Position numbers and translations under genes: made by a program. A DNA stretch of 64,000 bases from Amphibalanus amphitrite (lineage: Eukaryota; Arthropoda; Thecostraca; Balanomorpha; Balanidae): positions 62,001-126,000 of the forward strand of contig NW_024882904.1 in NCBI RefSeq assembly GCF_019059575.1, read 5' to 3'. Of the stretch, positions 11,556 to 22,397 are shown piece after piece (the first letter of the stretch is position 1; every line of letters starts with the position of its first letter). The notes below the pieces were generated by a model, which searched no databases, was not told where the DNA came from, and worked only from the letters and a program-made list of their open reading frames with translations.

Positions 11556-14500
11556 GTATTGTGTATTGTGTATTCAAAGGCCGTTCCACAAAGTGGCTCT
11601 TAGGGCCCAGTCAATACAAACTCAATGAAGCAAAGCACATTAAAAAGGGTAAAAACTTGAGACATGCATCTGTCATAAATATCAAATCAGGCTTTAAAAT
11701 GATCACACAAGGAGCGCCTGGTCGGACATGACGTGACATCTCGTGGAAGCTCATTCCACGATACCGCGGCCCTGTATGGGAAGAGCCGCCTCGCCATGGT
11801 GAGCCGATAGTGGGGCAGCCCCAGCACCGACACCCCCGCGGCAGCGCTGCGCGTCACGCGCTCCGATACGGCGGCACGAGGGCGAAACATCGCACGCAGG
11901 GGGCCGGGCGCGGAAACAACGTGGAGAGCGCGATATACGTTCAGCGCGTCACGACGCGCGATCATCTCCCGAATGTCCGGCCAGCCGAGCGCGGCGAGAG
12001 CGGGGCCGACATGGTCGTATCGGCGGAGACCTGTAACCAGCCGAGCTGCGAAATGGAGGACTTTTTGCAGCCGGTCAAGACGGGAGTTAGGAGCACCACC
12101 CCACACTGACGAGCAGTAATGGAGGTGGGGGAAAACGTGGGCAAGGACAAGGATTTTGAGAATGTTGGGGGAGAGGAAATGACGGATTTTGTATAGGGAT
12201 ATGAGGATTGTGTTCAGGCGTCGGACCAAGGATGAGATGTGCGCTTCCCAGCTCAGTGTTTGGTCGAAGAGAACACCTAGGATTTTGATGTGCTTTTGAG
12301 GCCGAATGTCCACTCCATCCACATGTAAGATGAAGTCTGATGATTTGGAGACTGAGTTAGGCGAACCAAAAATAGTGAAACATGTTTTTTCGGTGTTCAT
12401 TTTTAGACCGTTAGAACTGAACCAAACCTGCAAAATCCTGATGTTCTCCTCGACCCGGGACTTCATGGATTGGAGTTCACTGGGTATGGACGGTGTTGAG
12501 TCAAGGATCTGGGTATCGTCTGCATAGGATAGAAGTCGGCCGTGGGGAAGGAAACATGACAGGTCGTTAACGAAGGTGAGGAAGAGGATTGGGCCGACTA
12601 TGGACCCCTGAGGGACACCATGGGTTAGAGGAAGTTGAAGAGTGCCGCCGCGGACGATCTGAGAACGGCAGGATAGGTAGCTGCTGAACCAGCGGGAAGA
12701 GATGCCATACCACTCCAGCTTGTTCAGCAGCATGGAGTGGTCGACACTGTCGAACGCCTTGCTCAGGTCGATGGACGTCAGCGACACGAGGTGACCGACG
12801 TCAATCTTCCCGGCCGCCCACTCGACAATGTCGAGCAGGGCATCTTCAGTGGAATGGGAAGGACGGTAGGCGTATTGGAAGGGTGATAGGATGTGGTTGT
12901 TGATAAGGTAAGAGCTGAGCTGGGAGCACACGATCTTTTCAAGGATTTTTGAGAGGGCGGGTAGGATCGATATGGGACGAAAGTTTCCAGGATTGTCGGT
13001 GTTGCCAGACTTATGGATAGGTGTAACGATGGCAACTTTCCAATCGGTAGGAAAGGTAAGGGTGGATATGGATGAGTTGATGAGATGAAGGATATGCGGG
13101 GCTATGACAGGGAAACAGCTTAGGATAGCGTGGAGTGGGATCCCATCGGCCCCGACCGCTCTCGACGCGCCCAGCTGACGGACAGTAAGCGAGAGCTCAG
13201 GCAGAGTCACAACATGTGGTGAAAAAGCTGACGCACAGACTCGATAGGGTCGCGGGCCGGCAGCAGGGGCTCCGACACGGAGCGCGGCACGAGCGGTTGC
13301 TGCAATACGAGCACCCACACCAGCAAAATGGGTATTAAGCTGATCGGCACTCAGATCGATGTCACTCGTTCCCACGCCACTCCTATCACCCTTCGGTGAG
13401 AAATTCGCCCCGAACTGCCTCAGCCTGGCCCAGAAACGTCTGGCGTCACGTCCTAGCAATTCGCCCAGATAGGCGCGGCGGTGTCGGTCTAAAACTAGTT
13501 TTGTCTCATTTCGGAGGCGTCGGTAAACATTGCGGTCACGATCAGAGCGAGAAGCAGCCCAGGCACGACGCGCAGCATCGCGCCTCAACATCACATCACG
13601 CACCTCATCATCACGCAGCCAGGGACAATCAGGGCGCCGTATACGTCTGCTGACGATCGGACAGTGTGAGTCGACGATACTGTTCCACACGTTCATAAAA
13701 TGCGACAGCTTAGTGTTAACATCACCCGCAGAATAAAAACACTCCCATTCAGCATTCAGTAAATCCAGAGAAAAGGCATCCCAGTCGACAAGATGCCAAA
13801 GGCGTGTTTGGATTGTCTTTGGAGGGGGACGAGCACGGGCAGCGGATGGTCGGATGATGATCGGGAAGTGGTCAGCTACCAGGTGGGGATGGACTGCTGC
13901 GTTGTGATTGGTACCGGAGGTGTTTGAAATAACCAAGTCCAGGAGAGCCGGGGTCGGAAAAGGGTGCGTAGGATCCGAGATATGCTGCACTAAATTCAAG
14001 TCATTTAGCAACAAGTTAAAATTACGACAGTCGGCAGAGTCACAGTTTAAAAGATTCACGTTAAAATCACCGAGCACATACACAGGCTTGCCAGTCGCCA
14101 GCGCCATCTCGAACTGACATCGAATGGTGTTCAGTACGCGAATGCTGAGTGCTCCGGGCGGCCGGTAGATGGCGCCAATCACAACCGCGGTCCGGCCCGG
14201 GCCACCGACAGACAGCCAGAGAGCCTCGACGCCGCCGTCGCCGTCACCAGTCTGATGCAGACGAGTCGCACGGAGCTCATCAGACACCAGCACTGCCACA
14301 CCGCCTCCCCGGCGCCCATCAGGCCGGTCGCAGCGGTACAGCGTGAAGCCCGGCACGAGGAGGACAGCGCCGAGCACCCTGTCGGAGAGCCAGGTCTCAG
14401 AGATGCAGAGTATCTCGAGTCGCTCGTCCTGCAAGAAGTGACACACCTCGTTCAGCCGAGGCACCAGAGAACGAGCGTTTACATGTCCGATGGAGTAAGT

Positions 14501-15340
14501 CTTGTCAGCCGTCCTCAGCTGCTGCAGCGCCCGGTGCGTCTCGCGAGCAGATAGACGGGGCGGTTCCAGCAGACAGCGAACGGCGCGGTACGCAGCGTAC
14601 CGGGCTGCCGGCGGGCCGGTTCCGCTGACGAATCCGCCGCCATGCGGCTGAAAGTGGCGTGTCTCGGTGTGATCGTCGGTCCAGAGGGGCGTCACTCTTT
14701 CCGGGAGTCGCTCGGGGCTGACCGGCGTCCCGTCTCGGTGTGATGGTAAGGCAGAGTCGATTAGTGGTGTTTGCATCCTGTGCCGCCTGCGCTGCGCTCG
14801 GCGTCCAGCGCGCGTGCCGCGGCAACGCCGGCCGGACCGCCCACACCGGGAAGGCAGACTTCGTCTCCACCGCCCACCCGAGCAGCGGCCGGCCAGCTCC
14901 GGTCCCATTGCTCCAATCGACCAGGGCCTGACGCAGCCATCGCCCAGCCAGGCGGGCCGGAGCGGCGGCGGCCGGGTGCACCGGCCCGGGACCAGGTCAG
15001 GCGAGGCCGGTAGAACACGGTAGAGCATAATCTCTCTCTCTGATAGGTGCAGCTCCACCGTAGCTTCTTCCGGAAACGGTAGAATACGGTTGGGTGCGGT
15101 GTGACCCCTCCCTTACCGCGCTCGCGGACATCGAGCGACAGCGGGGGCGACGCAAACAATCCAGTTTCAGGACACATAGATGAAAAACGTGACTGAAAAA
15201 CATCAAAACTGGGTAGAAGCAGTCTCAAACTCGGTCTGTGCACATTCCCAGCGCCATGCACTCACCAGGAACACTGTAAAGTCGTGTAAAAACGGAGCAC
15301 TATACGCCACGGCCGCCATAGTCAGGCGCCAGCTGGCAAG
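11556..15340 (-). mobile_element. full-length L2/CR1-like non-LTR retrotransposon
   Basis: A 3.8 kb element read on the minus strand. The 3' end (11556) has a short repeat of the CAATACA type, as in L2/CR1-type elements that lack poly(A). The 5' end is at about 15340. Flanks TTTAATTGT (11547-11555) and TTTAACTGT (15341-15349) form a 9-bp target duplication with one change. The repeat interrupted here exists uninterrupted at 16205-16400, which confirms both junctions. About 310 bases of 5' leader and 130 bases of 3' tail surround one open frame. Full length, the intact frame and the duplication suggest a fairly recent insertion. Confidence 0.85.
11687..15028 (-). CDS. endonuclease/reverse transcriptase of an L2/CR1-like retrotransposon
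   Basis: An uninterrupted frame of 1,113 residues from the ATG at 15028. The frame stays open upstream to a GTG at 15058, but ATG is preferred in a eukaryote. Residues 1-175 are Arg/Pro-rich and unassigned; ATGs at about residues 41 and 85 are alternatives. Residues about 178-395 form an apurinic-type endonuclease with the expected motifs: VNARS (Asn184), SETWLS (Glu211), YRPP, GDFN (320-323) and ADHF (Asp386, His387). Residues about 625-900 are the reverse transcriptase: FRPIS, IDLSKAFDSVDH, GVPQGSIVGP and the catalytic YADD at 835-838. The tail has LGVLFDQTLSW, typical of this group. No separate ORF1 was recognised. The product would nick target DNA and copy the element's RNA at the nick. 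All key catalytic residues look intact. Confidence 0.9.
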   Translation of the reverse strand: MLYRVLPASPDLVPGRCTRPPPLRPAWLGDGCVRPWSIGAMGPELAGRCSGGRWRRSLPSRCGRSGRRCRGTRAGRRAQRRRHRMQTPLIDSALPSHRDGTPVSPERLPERVTPLWTDDHTETRHFQPHGGGFVSGTGPPAARYAAYRAVRCLLEPPRLSARETHRALQQLRTADKTYSIGHVNARSLVPRLNEVCHFLQDERLEILCISETWLSDRVLGAVLLVPGFTLYRCDRPDGRRGGGVAVLVSDELRATRLHQTGDGDGGVEALWLSVGGPGRTAVVIGAIYRPPGALSIRVLNTIRCQFEMALATGKPVYVLGDFNVNLLNCDSADCRNFNLLLNDLNLVQHISDPTHPFPTPALLDLVISNTSGTNHNAAVHPHLVADHFPIIIRPSAARARPPPKTIQTRLWHLVDWDAFSLDLLNAEWECFYSAGDVNTKLSHFMNVWNSIVDSHCPIVSRRIRRPDCPWLRDDEVRDVMLRRDAARRAWAASRSDRDRNVYRRLRNETKLVLDRHRRAYLGELLGRDARRFWARLRQFGANFSPKGDRSGVGTSDIDLSADQLNTHFAGVGARIAATARAALRVGAPAAGPRPYRVCASAFSPHVVTLPELSLTVRQLGASRAVGADGIPLHAILSCFPVIAPHILHLINSSISTLTFPTDWKVAIVTPIHKSGNTDNPGNFRPISILPALSKILEKIVCSQLSSYLINNHILSPFQYAYRPSHSTEDALLDIVEWAAGKIDVGHLVSLTSIDLSKAFDSVDHSMLLNKLEWYGISSRWFSSYLSCRSQIVRGGTLQLPLTHGVPQGSIVGPILFLTFVNDLSCFLPHGRLLSYADDTQILDSTPSIPSELQSMKSRVEENIRILQVWFSSNGLKMNTEKTCFTIFGSPNSVSKSSDFILHVDGVDIRPQKHIKILGVLFDQTLSWEAHISSLVRRLNTILISLYKIRHFLSPNILKILVLAHVFPHLHYCSSVWGGAPNSRLDRLQKVLHFAARLVTGLRRYDHVGPALAALGWPDIREMIARRDALNVYRALHVVSAPGPLRAMFRPRAAVSERVTRSAAAGVSVLGLPHYRLTMARRLFPYRAAVSWNELPRDVTSCPTRRSLCDHFKA

Positions 15341-15625
15341 TTTAACTGTAAGGGATGGTGATAGTTGCGGGGTGTTCAAGTGTTTTGTATGTTAGGCCCT
15401 TTTTGAACTCAACTCTACCCCTACCCTACCCCTAGTCCCCTACCCTACCCTACCCTACACTACCCCTACCCCTACCCCTACCCCTACCCCTACCCCTACC
15501 CTACTCCTACTCTACTCCTACACTACACTACACTACACTACACTACACTACACTACACTACACTACACTACACTACACTACACTACACTACACTACACTA
15601 CACTACCCTATCCTACACTACACTA
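15341..15625 (+). repeat. AGACTAGAGGTAC repeat copy 1, 3' part, with CCCTA and CACTA tracts
   Basis: Continues the repeat interrupted at 11555, matching 16350-16540. It then enters a CCCTA-type tract (15411-15510) and about 19 copies of CACTA (15510-15605). Confidence 0.8.
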
Positions 15626-16150
15626 CCACCGACAGTCCAAGCTTCAGCTAAATCGGCCAAGTAACGGCTGAGTTATTGCAAAAACAAATTAATTGTATTT
15701 ACTGGCGAATCCCCTTGGCGAGCGGTGCCTTGTGTCGGCCTTCGTTGTCAAAGGTCAATGACCTGCCGGCTCTGATATTTCCACTCAGTTTTTTAAGCGA
15801 ACAACTGAGCCTAAAGCACGTGCCCTCTGGTCGGCGCCGGTCGCGGCCCTATCACGTGCACACCGCTGAACCCACACCCTCGAAAATTTAATACGACAAA
15901 TGAGTGCACGCGCTCGACTTGTAGCGAAAATTTCAGTCCCGTAGCCCCTACCGTTCCCGAGCAATGGCCTGTTTTTGCCGTTTTTAATGTTAACCCTATG
16001 GCACACATGAGCACGCGCCACGGGGGCACCCCCGGCCGCATCGTGCCCAAAATGTAATACGACCTGTTTAATTACGTGACCCACGAGTGGTAAAAAATTT
16101 CACCATCCTGCGTCAATCGACGGCTTTGTAATGAGCGTTTTTGGGATTAA
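15626..16150. repeat. diverged CACGTGC-type units
   Basis: Two to three units like those at 7230-8000. Each has a TTCAGCTAAATCGGCCAAG-like module (15648, 15928, 16097) and CACGTG sites (15818, 15853). No gene. Confidence 0.5.
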
Positions 16151-16190
16151 CCCCGACGGCGGCGGCGGCGTGGGCGGCGGCGGCGGACTT
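16151..16190. repeat. CGG microsatellite
   Basis: About ten GGC triplets with one TGG interruption. Confidence 0.8.
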
Positions 16191-16199
16191 TTTAAGATT

Positions 16200-16538
16200 T
16201 ATAATAGTAGATAGACTAGAGGTACAGGTTTACGCAGGATAACTGTATGTTTTGATATGTATGATTAACGGATGCATTAGTTTGGGTGTAGAAACTTGCA
16301 TTTTCATTGGTATTATTTGTGAAGAACTGGGTAACTGCTTTTAATTGAACTGTAAAGTATGATGGTGATGCATGCGAGTTGTTCGAGCCCTTTGTAAGTT
16401 AGGATGTTACTCAATTCAATCCTACCCTACCCTACCCCCTACCCTACCCTACCCCTACCCTACCCCTACCCTATCCTACCCTACCCTACCCTACCCTACC
16501 CCTACCCCTACCCCTACACAACCCTAACCTACCCTACC
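16200..16538 (+). repeat. AGACTAGAGGTAC repeat copy 2 with CCCTA tract
   Basis: 16205-16410 matches the two halves of copy 1 at 11405 and 15341. The CCCTA/CCCCTA tract at 16421-16538 is interrupted by the element starting at about 16539 and resumes at 21896. Confidence 0.75.
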
Positions 16539-17188
16539 TGGTATCGGTAACCCTGGCGTCGCCGGTGCGTATTTGGAAATTCCGACCTCGACGAGCATCT
16601 GTGGTAGAAAACCACCACTTTGGTAGGAGAAACTACTGCTGTGTGCTACCATTTGCACTGCATGTGTCGCTATAGCTGCGGCATCTATGCATATACCAAG
16701 GCTATGTAAACCAGGTAGAACGCTCCCGACGAAAAACTGGGGACAACAATGAATTTAGTAACCGCGACTCTGGGGACCAAACAAACTCAGGTTGCCATGG
16801 TAACGGGGCAAATTTGGCATGAGTACGCATCTAATAACTCATTTTTCAACAAATTGTTTTAGAAAAAAGCAAAAAGACTTGTTGGACCACTACTAGAATG
16901 AACTGCAGTTTTCATAACCGACCAGAGTTTTTATCAGACAGGCCTAAATAATATCAAAATCAAGTCCTAAACGTAGGGGCCCGGGCTGCATTAGGTTACC
17001 TCTAACGCTCTGGCCCCCAAAATCGTCACTGGCTTATCAGCCAATGAGCGTCGAGTATTGTCGTACGCTGATTGGTGGGATTACTGCAGTTGTTGTTTGG
17101 AATGCTACCGATGCTGACAGCGCTAGCGAAGGTGTCTCCACTTTTCGTAATGCTAAAAGCCCGGAGCGCACCCCCCTGGCATATACAT

Positions 17189-18374
17189 ATAACCCGGCCG
17201 GGCCCGGGGGGTAATCCCAACCACCGCAGCCCGGGGGGGGCGTTTTTCGCCCCCCCTGTCTAACTCCGTAAATAAGAGAGCTACGGAAACAAAAGCGATA
17301 CCAAACGAAAGGTCCTTACGAGACGATTCTAATGCACCTAAAATTTTTGACCTCAGGTCAATTTTCAAGGTCAGAGGTCAAGGTCAAAGGCCAAAACCGG
17401 CACATGTGTAGTGATCTCAAAGTAAGCCTTCTAGAGGACGGCAGGCTGCATCAAACCGGCAAAATTGGGTGTCAAACGAAAGAAGAGAATCTGAGAATTC
17501 TGAAAATGTGCTCTAAATCAAAGGTCAAGGTCAAGGTCACGCTCAAAATTGACCTCAAACTTGGCACTTTTTCGCACATCTTGCGTGCTAACTTCCAAGA
17601 TGTTTTGAAATGTTTTGAGGCTTATCAGTTCCCTATTTGTGGTTCATCTTACGATACAAGGCTGCTCAAAGGTCAAGGTCACACAAGAGTATCCCTGCTA
17701 GAGGCTATTTCACTTATTAAGTTAGTAATAATAAATAAGACAATTTTGCCATCCGGAAGCTCTAAATGAAGGCTTAGAGGAAAATAGATGCCAGATTCGT
17801 GATCAGCGGGTACAAATCCATCATAAACGACCTTTCATGTGTCAAGGTCAACCAGAGGTCATTCGAGGTCACATGAGGTCAACATGAAACTTGACCTTTT
17901 CCGAACAAAATATATATCATTCGACGCGGCTTGACAAGGCGAATGCGATGGTACCACTGCCGTAGCTCTAGGACCATTTTTGTCGAAGTTATTTGCGAAA
18001 AACTAAAACCACATTTCGGGGTCGTTGACCTGACCTCTGACCTCAGGTCACCAAAACTATTTTTCTATTTTTCTCTAGGTCAAACGCTACACAGCCGTGC
18101 TCGTAATTTGTCTTTATCTCTAAAACTCTATTTTTAGCAGCTATTTGAAGTTTGCGTCTGTGACGCCGAAGTTTGCCGTGCAGGGGTCTAGAAAAATGGA
18201 CCTTGTGACGTCATCAAGGGGGCTAGGTCCAAATTTTTTACTTCAAAAGATGTCAAATTGATGGGAGAAAATTTACTGAAAGTTTCGCCTTCCTATCCCT
18301 AAGCGTTCGGGAGTTATCGCAAATATTCGCCAGGGGGGGCGAAAAACGCCCCCCCCCGGGCCCGCGAGGGATAA
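17189..18374 (+). mobile_element. G/C-hairpin element with ATAA target duplication
   Basis: The element is 17193-18370, with ATAA on both sides (17189-17192, 18371-18374). Its ends are C-rich, with hairpins GCG-TTTTT-CGC inside G and C runs at 17222-17258 and 18330-18358. The 145-residue plus frame at 17332-17769 only reads through AGGTCA words and is not a gene. Confidence 0.75.
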
Positions 18375-18420
18375 ACCGCGACATCTGTGTGCGTTGATTC
18401 TAGTTAGCGATTAGGCAGTG

Positions 18421-18869
18421 CCGGGGTGCGGAGCCGGAGCCGGCATATTTTGCCCGGAGCCGGACCCGAGGCCGTGAAACAATATAGCCCGAAGCCGGAG
18501 CCGGAGCCGGAGCTGTCAAAAAGGGGACGACTCCGGCTCCTTTTTTTAAGAGGAAAAAAAATTATTGACCTAGTTCGGTTTGTCAAACCGATTAACTGCC
18601 TTGAACTTGCAGTTCCAGGCAGTAAAACATGCGGTAATCAAAATATGAAAATAGCCTTGTTATATTAAATGCAGAAGCAACGTGCACCAATCCCATCTTC
18701 TTTTTTTCTGCCACACGTATTTAATATGTACTGAGTATTGGAGCCGGAGCCGCCGGAGCCGGACCATTTTACTCGGGGCCGGAGCCGGAGCCGGAGCCGC
18801 CATGGCATTTCACCCGCAGCCGGAGCCGGAGTCGGAGCCGTCTGAAATTTCCACGGCTCCGCATCCCTG
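18421..18869 (+). mobile_element. hAT-type miniature element copy 2
   Basis: Same family and orientation as 10705-11123: CCGGGGTGCGGAGCC start, GGCTCCGCATCCCTG end, GGAGCC hexamers inside the ends and the same middle (for example TAAAACATGCGGTA). The flanks AGGCAGTG and TTTAAGGG do not match, so the target duplication is lost or the copy was rearranged. Confidence 0.85.
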
Positions 18870-19102
18870 TTTAAGGGTGAGGGAACTAATGGCCAGCCCG
18901 ATCCCCTGCAGTCCGGTTGCTGAGCGGGGGGGGGGGAGAAAGGTCCCATATGATGCCACGCCTATTGCCTATAGGTATATATACGTATGTATTGGTACGT
19001 ATTGGTAAAGTTAAAGCTAAAAGTTATTAAATAAGCTAAAAAAAAAACATCAACGCGGAGCGCTGCCGTTTTTAAGATATCCGCGAAAAACAAATCGTCA
19101 AC

Positions 19103-19589
19103 TTAAAGGGACCCTCCCACCTTAACATTAGATTTGAGTTGAGATAGCCAAAATGGGGTCCCTGGCTCACAATTACCGGTTTCGGCACTCACAACATCGA
19201 GAAATGCCTTAAATCGGAAATATTGAATTTCAAAATTGCAGCATTTTGATTCAGAGGGGTTAATGCTTAGGAATACCCCTCTGAATGTGTGACGTCAGCG
19301 CAAAGATCTAACGATTTTTAAATGTTTGACTAAAACGTTTTGTAGCACGCGGTGGTATATGATATTTGCGCGCAACATCTGCCGCAAACGCCGCACTTCT
19401 AAAATAAAGCCGCTAGAAACAGCGGAGATCCCAAAAAAAGTAAACAAAAGTAGAAGTCTAATATCTTGAAAACCGGTGAATATTTTTCGGTGAAATTTGG
19501 TAGATATTCGTTTTCGCCCTTTCTGAACCGAGCGACATCACTTTCATGCCAATTCATAAACTTTTTTGAAGGTGGGAGGGTCCCTTTAA
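19103..19589 (+). mobile_element. TTAA miniature element, family G copy 1
   Basis: TTAAAGGGACCCTCCCACCT at 19103 with the inverted end finishing at 19589. The interior GTTTGAGTTGAGATAGCC-like stretch (about 19133) is shared with 35501-36005. TTAA at both ends. No coding capacity. Confidence 0.85.
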
Positions 19590-20154
19590 TGAAACGATAA
19601 AATTCACTAACATCTCAGGAGGCACACTGCTGAGTGCTGATACCAATACATAGTTCCTACCTATAGGGAATAGGCATGTCTTTTGTGGCATCATATTGGA
19701 CCTTCCTTCCGCCCCCCCCCCCCCCCTCAATCAACAACTTTGACTGCCGGGGATCGGGCCGGCCATGAATCCCCCAGTCCCCACCCATAAACTGAAAGCC
19801 TCTGGAATCTGGATCCACCCTGGTGCCCTCGCTAATCGCTAATTAGAATCAGCACACACAGATGTCGCGGTTGATATGTATCAACTATCAGTATATGCAT
19901 TATGGATAGGTGTCGCAGCTATAGCGACACTTGCAGTGCAAATGGTAGCAGACAGCAGTAGTTTCCCCTACCAAAGTGGTGGTTTTCTACCACAGATGCT
20001 CGTCGAGGTCGGAATTTCCAAATACCGATAGCGTTTTCGTTCAAGGTTAAGGTTTCCTGTATTACTCGTAGGCAGCATTAGGCCACCGTGCCAAGCCGAA
20101 GCATGCTGCGACGTCACTGAGTAAGAGAACGTACCACGCTATCAGTATCGACTG

Positions 20155-21755
20155 AGACTCAGATAGACTCAGAACGACTCAGGCAGACTCAAACTGACTC
20201 AGGCAGACTCAAACTGACTCAGGCAGACTCAAACTGACTCAGACCGACTCAACCGACTCAAATATATTCCAATCGACTCAGACCGACTCAGAACGACCCA
20301 AACTGACTCAGACCGACTCAACCGACTCAAATCGATTCCGATCGACTCAGACCGACTCAGACTGACTCGGAACGACTCAAACTGACTCAGATCGACTCAA
20401 ATCGATTCCGATCGACTCAGACAGACTCCGAACGACTAAGGCAGACTCAAACCGACTCAGGCAGACTCAAACTGACTCGACCGACTCAGAACTACTCAAA
20501 CTGACTCAGACCGACTCAAACTGACTCAGACCGACTCAAACTGACTCAGACCGACTCAACCGACTCAAATCGATGCCGATCGACTCAGACCGACTCAGAA
20601 CGACTGAAACTGACTCAGACAGACTCAAACTGACTCAACCGACTCAAATCGATTCCGATCGACGCAGACAGACTCAGAACGACTCAGGCAGACTCAAACT
20701 GACTTGACCGACTCAGAACGACTCAAACTGACTCAGACCGACTCAAACTGACTCAGACCGACTCAAACTGACTCAAATCGATTCCGATCGACTCAGAACG
20801 ACTCAGACAGACCCAGAGCGACTCAGGCAGACTCAAGAAGACTCAAACCGACCAAGCCGACTTAAACCGATTCAGATCGACTCAGACAGACTCCGACTCA
20901 GTTTGAGTCGTTCTAAGTCTGTCTGAGTCGCTCGGAATCTATTTGAGTCGGTTGAGTCGGTCTGAGTCAGTTGAGTCGCTCGGAATCGATTTGAGTAGGT
21001 TTGAGTCTGCCTGAGTCGTTCTGAGTCTGTCTGAGTCTGCCTGAGTCGTTCTGAGTCTGTCTGAGTCGTTCGGAATCGATTTGAGTCGGTTGAGTCGGTC
21101 TGAGTCAGTTTGAGTCGTTATGAGTCTGGCTGAATCAATCTGAATCGGTTTGAGTCGGTCGAGTCGGTTTGAATCCGCCTGAGTCTGTCTGAGTCGTTCT
21201 GAGTCTTTCTGAGTCGCTCGGAATCGATCTGAATCAGTCTGAGTCTGCCTGAGTCGGTTTGAGTTTGCCTGAGTCTATCTGAATCGGCCCGAGTCTGCCT
21301 GAGTCGTTCTGAGTCTGTCTGAGTCGCTCGGAATCAATTTTAGTCGGTTTGAGTCTGCCTGAGTCGTTCTGAGTCTGTCTGAGTCTGCCTGAGTCATTCT
21401 GAGTCTGTCTGAGACGCTCGGAATCGATTTGAGTCGGTTTGAGTCCGCCTGAGTCGTTCTGAGTCGATCGGAATCGATCTGAGTCGGTTGAGTCGGTCTG
21501 AGTCAGTTTGAGTCGTTCTGAGTCGGTCGAGTTAGTTTGAGTCTGCCTGAGTCGGTTTGAGTCTTCCTGAGTCGTTCTGAGTCTGTCTGAGACCTGAGTC
21601 GATCGGAATCGCTTTGAGTCGGTTGAGTCGGTCTGAGTCAGTTTGGGTCGTTCTGAGTCGGTCTGAGTCGATCGGAATCTATTTGAGTCGTTTGAGTCGG
21701 TCTGAGTCAGTTTGAGTCTGCCTGAGTCGTTCTGAGTCTATCTGAGTCTCAGTCG
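20155..21755. repeat. palindromic array of GACTCA-like words
   Basis: 20155-20900 is built of 10-11 base words such as GACTCAGACC and GACTCAAACT. From about 20900 to 21755 the complementary words (CTGAGTCGGT, TTGAGTCG) follow, so the array is a large inverted repeat. The words vary but the GACTC core is nearly constant. Confidence 0.9.
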
Positions 21756-21895
21756 ATACTGATAGCGTGGTACGTTCTCTTACCCAGTGACGTCACAGCA
21801 TGCTTCGGCTTGGCACGGTGGCCTAATGCTGCCTAATACAGGAAACCTTAACCTTGAACGAAAACGCTACCGGTGACGCCAGGGTTACCGATACC

Positions 21896-21970
21896 CCCTA
21901 CCCTACCCCTACCCTACCCTACCCTACCCTACCCCTACCCCTACACTACCCTACCCACTTTCTACCCACT
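21896..21970. repeat. CCCTA tract, continuation
   Basis: CCCTA/CCCCTA repeats resume directly at the end of the palindromic element, marking the insertion site seen at 16538. Confidence 0.85.
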
Positions 21971-22072
21971 ACCCAGTTTCAGGGCTTTTGGTCAATGGCT
22001 TGCTACATTTTCATCCACATCGCAGCAAAATCGTAAAATACATATCCATGAAGGCCATGAGGACGGTGCGGC

Positions 22073-22213
22073 GAAACTGACCTGTCCGGGTGCTGGCCGC
22101 CGCAGGAGCGCCGGGCGGAGAAACTGACCTGTCCGGGTGCTGGCCGCCGCAGGAGCGCCGGGCGGCGAAACTGACCTGTCCGGGTGCTGGCCGCCGCAGG
22201 AGCGCCGGGCGCA
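22073..22213. repeat. 47-bp minisatellite, three copies
   Basis: Starts at 22073, 22120 and 22167. The unit begins GAAACTGACCTGTCCGGGTG and is nearly identical in all three. Overlapping proline/alanine-rich frames are a by-product. Confidence 0.9.
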
Positions 22214-22319
22214 GTGCTAGCCGGCCGGCTGGCCCCGTCGGCTGGCACTCACTGAGCTCCACCTGAGAGCCAGGTGTCGGTCGGCAATGTCCGTCGGCGG
22301 CGGCGACAATTCGTCGGGG

Positions 22320-22393
22320 ACGACGGGGAGGGAGGGGACTGCACGTCGGGGGAGGGAGGGGACTGTACTTTCGGCGGCGAGGGAGGGGACCGC
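22320..22393. repeat. short GAGGGAGGGGAC repeats
   Basis: Three close copies of GGGAGGGAGGGGACTG-like sequence, about 25-30 bases apart. Confidence 0.75.
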
Positions 22394-22397
22394 ATTA

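Larger units (their letters stand above)
16570..20024. mobile_element. element with long inverted ends and 8-9 bp target duplication
   Basis: TATTTGGAAATTCCGACC at 16570 and its complement ending at 20024 start inverted ends of at least 135 bases, with few mismatches. The right arm continues into a segment (19832-19878) that matches 18375-18414 in inverted form, so the left arm has been split by the element at 17193-18370. Flanks CCGGTGCG (16562-16569) and CCGATAGCG (20025-20033) match the uninterrupted site ACCGGTAGCG in the opposite arm of the host palindrome. Long inverted ends with a 9-bp duplication resemble Mutator-like elements. No transposase was seen. Confidence 0.75.
16539..21896. 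mobile_element. palindromic element inserted in a CCCTA tract, itself interrupted
   Basis: The outer ends GGTATCGGTAACCCTGGCG (about 16540) and its reverse complement (ending about 21895) sit directly in CCCTA repeats on both sides. The inner arm GTTTTCGTTCAAGGTTAAGG (20034) to ACGCTATCAGTATCGACTGA is mirrored at about 21745-21867. The arms then enter GACTCA-like arrays. The left arm is split by the 3.46 kb element at 16570-20024; without it the parent is about 1.9 kb. Confidence 0.8.

Noticed and set aside
17332-17769. 145-residue plus-strand frame as a gene
   Set aside because: Its Lys/Val-rich sequence comes from AGGTCAAGGTC words inside a non-coding element.
15411-21970. CCCTA tracts as a telomere
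   Set aside because: They are short, irregular, internal and flanked by transposons on both sides; they behave as ordinary microsatellites used as insertion targets.
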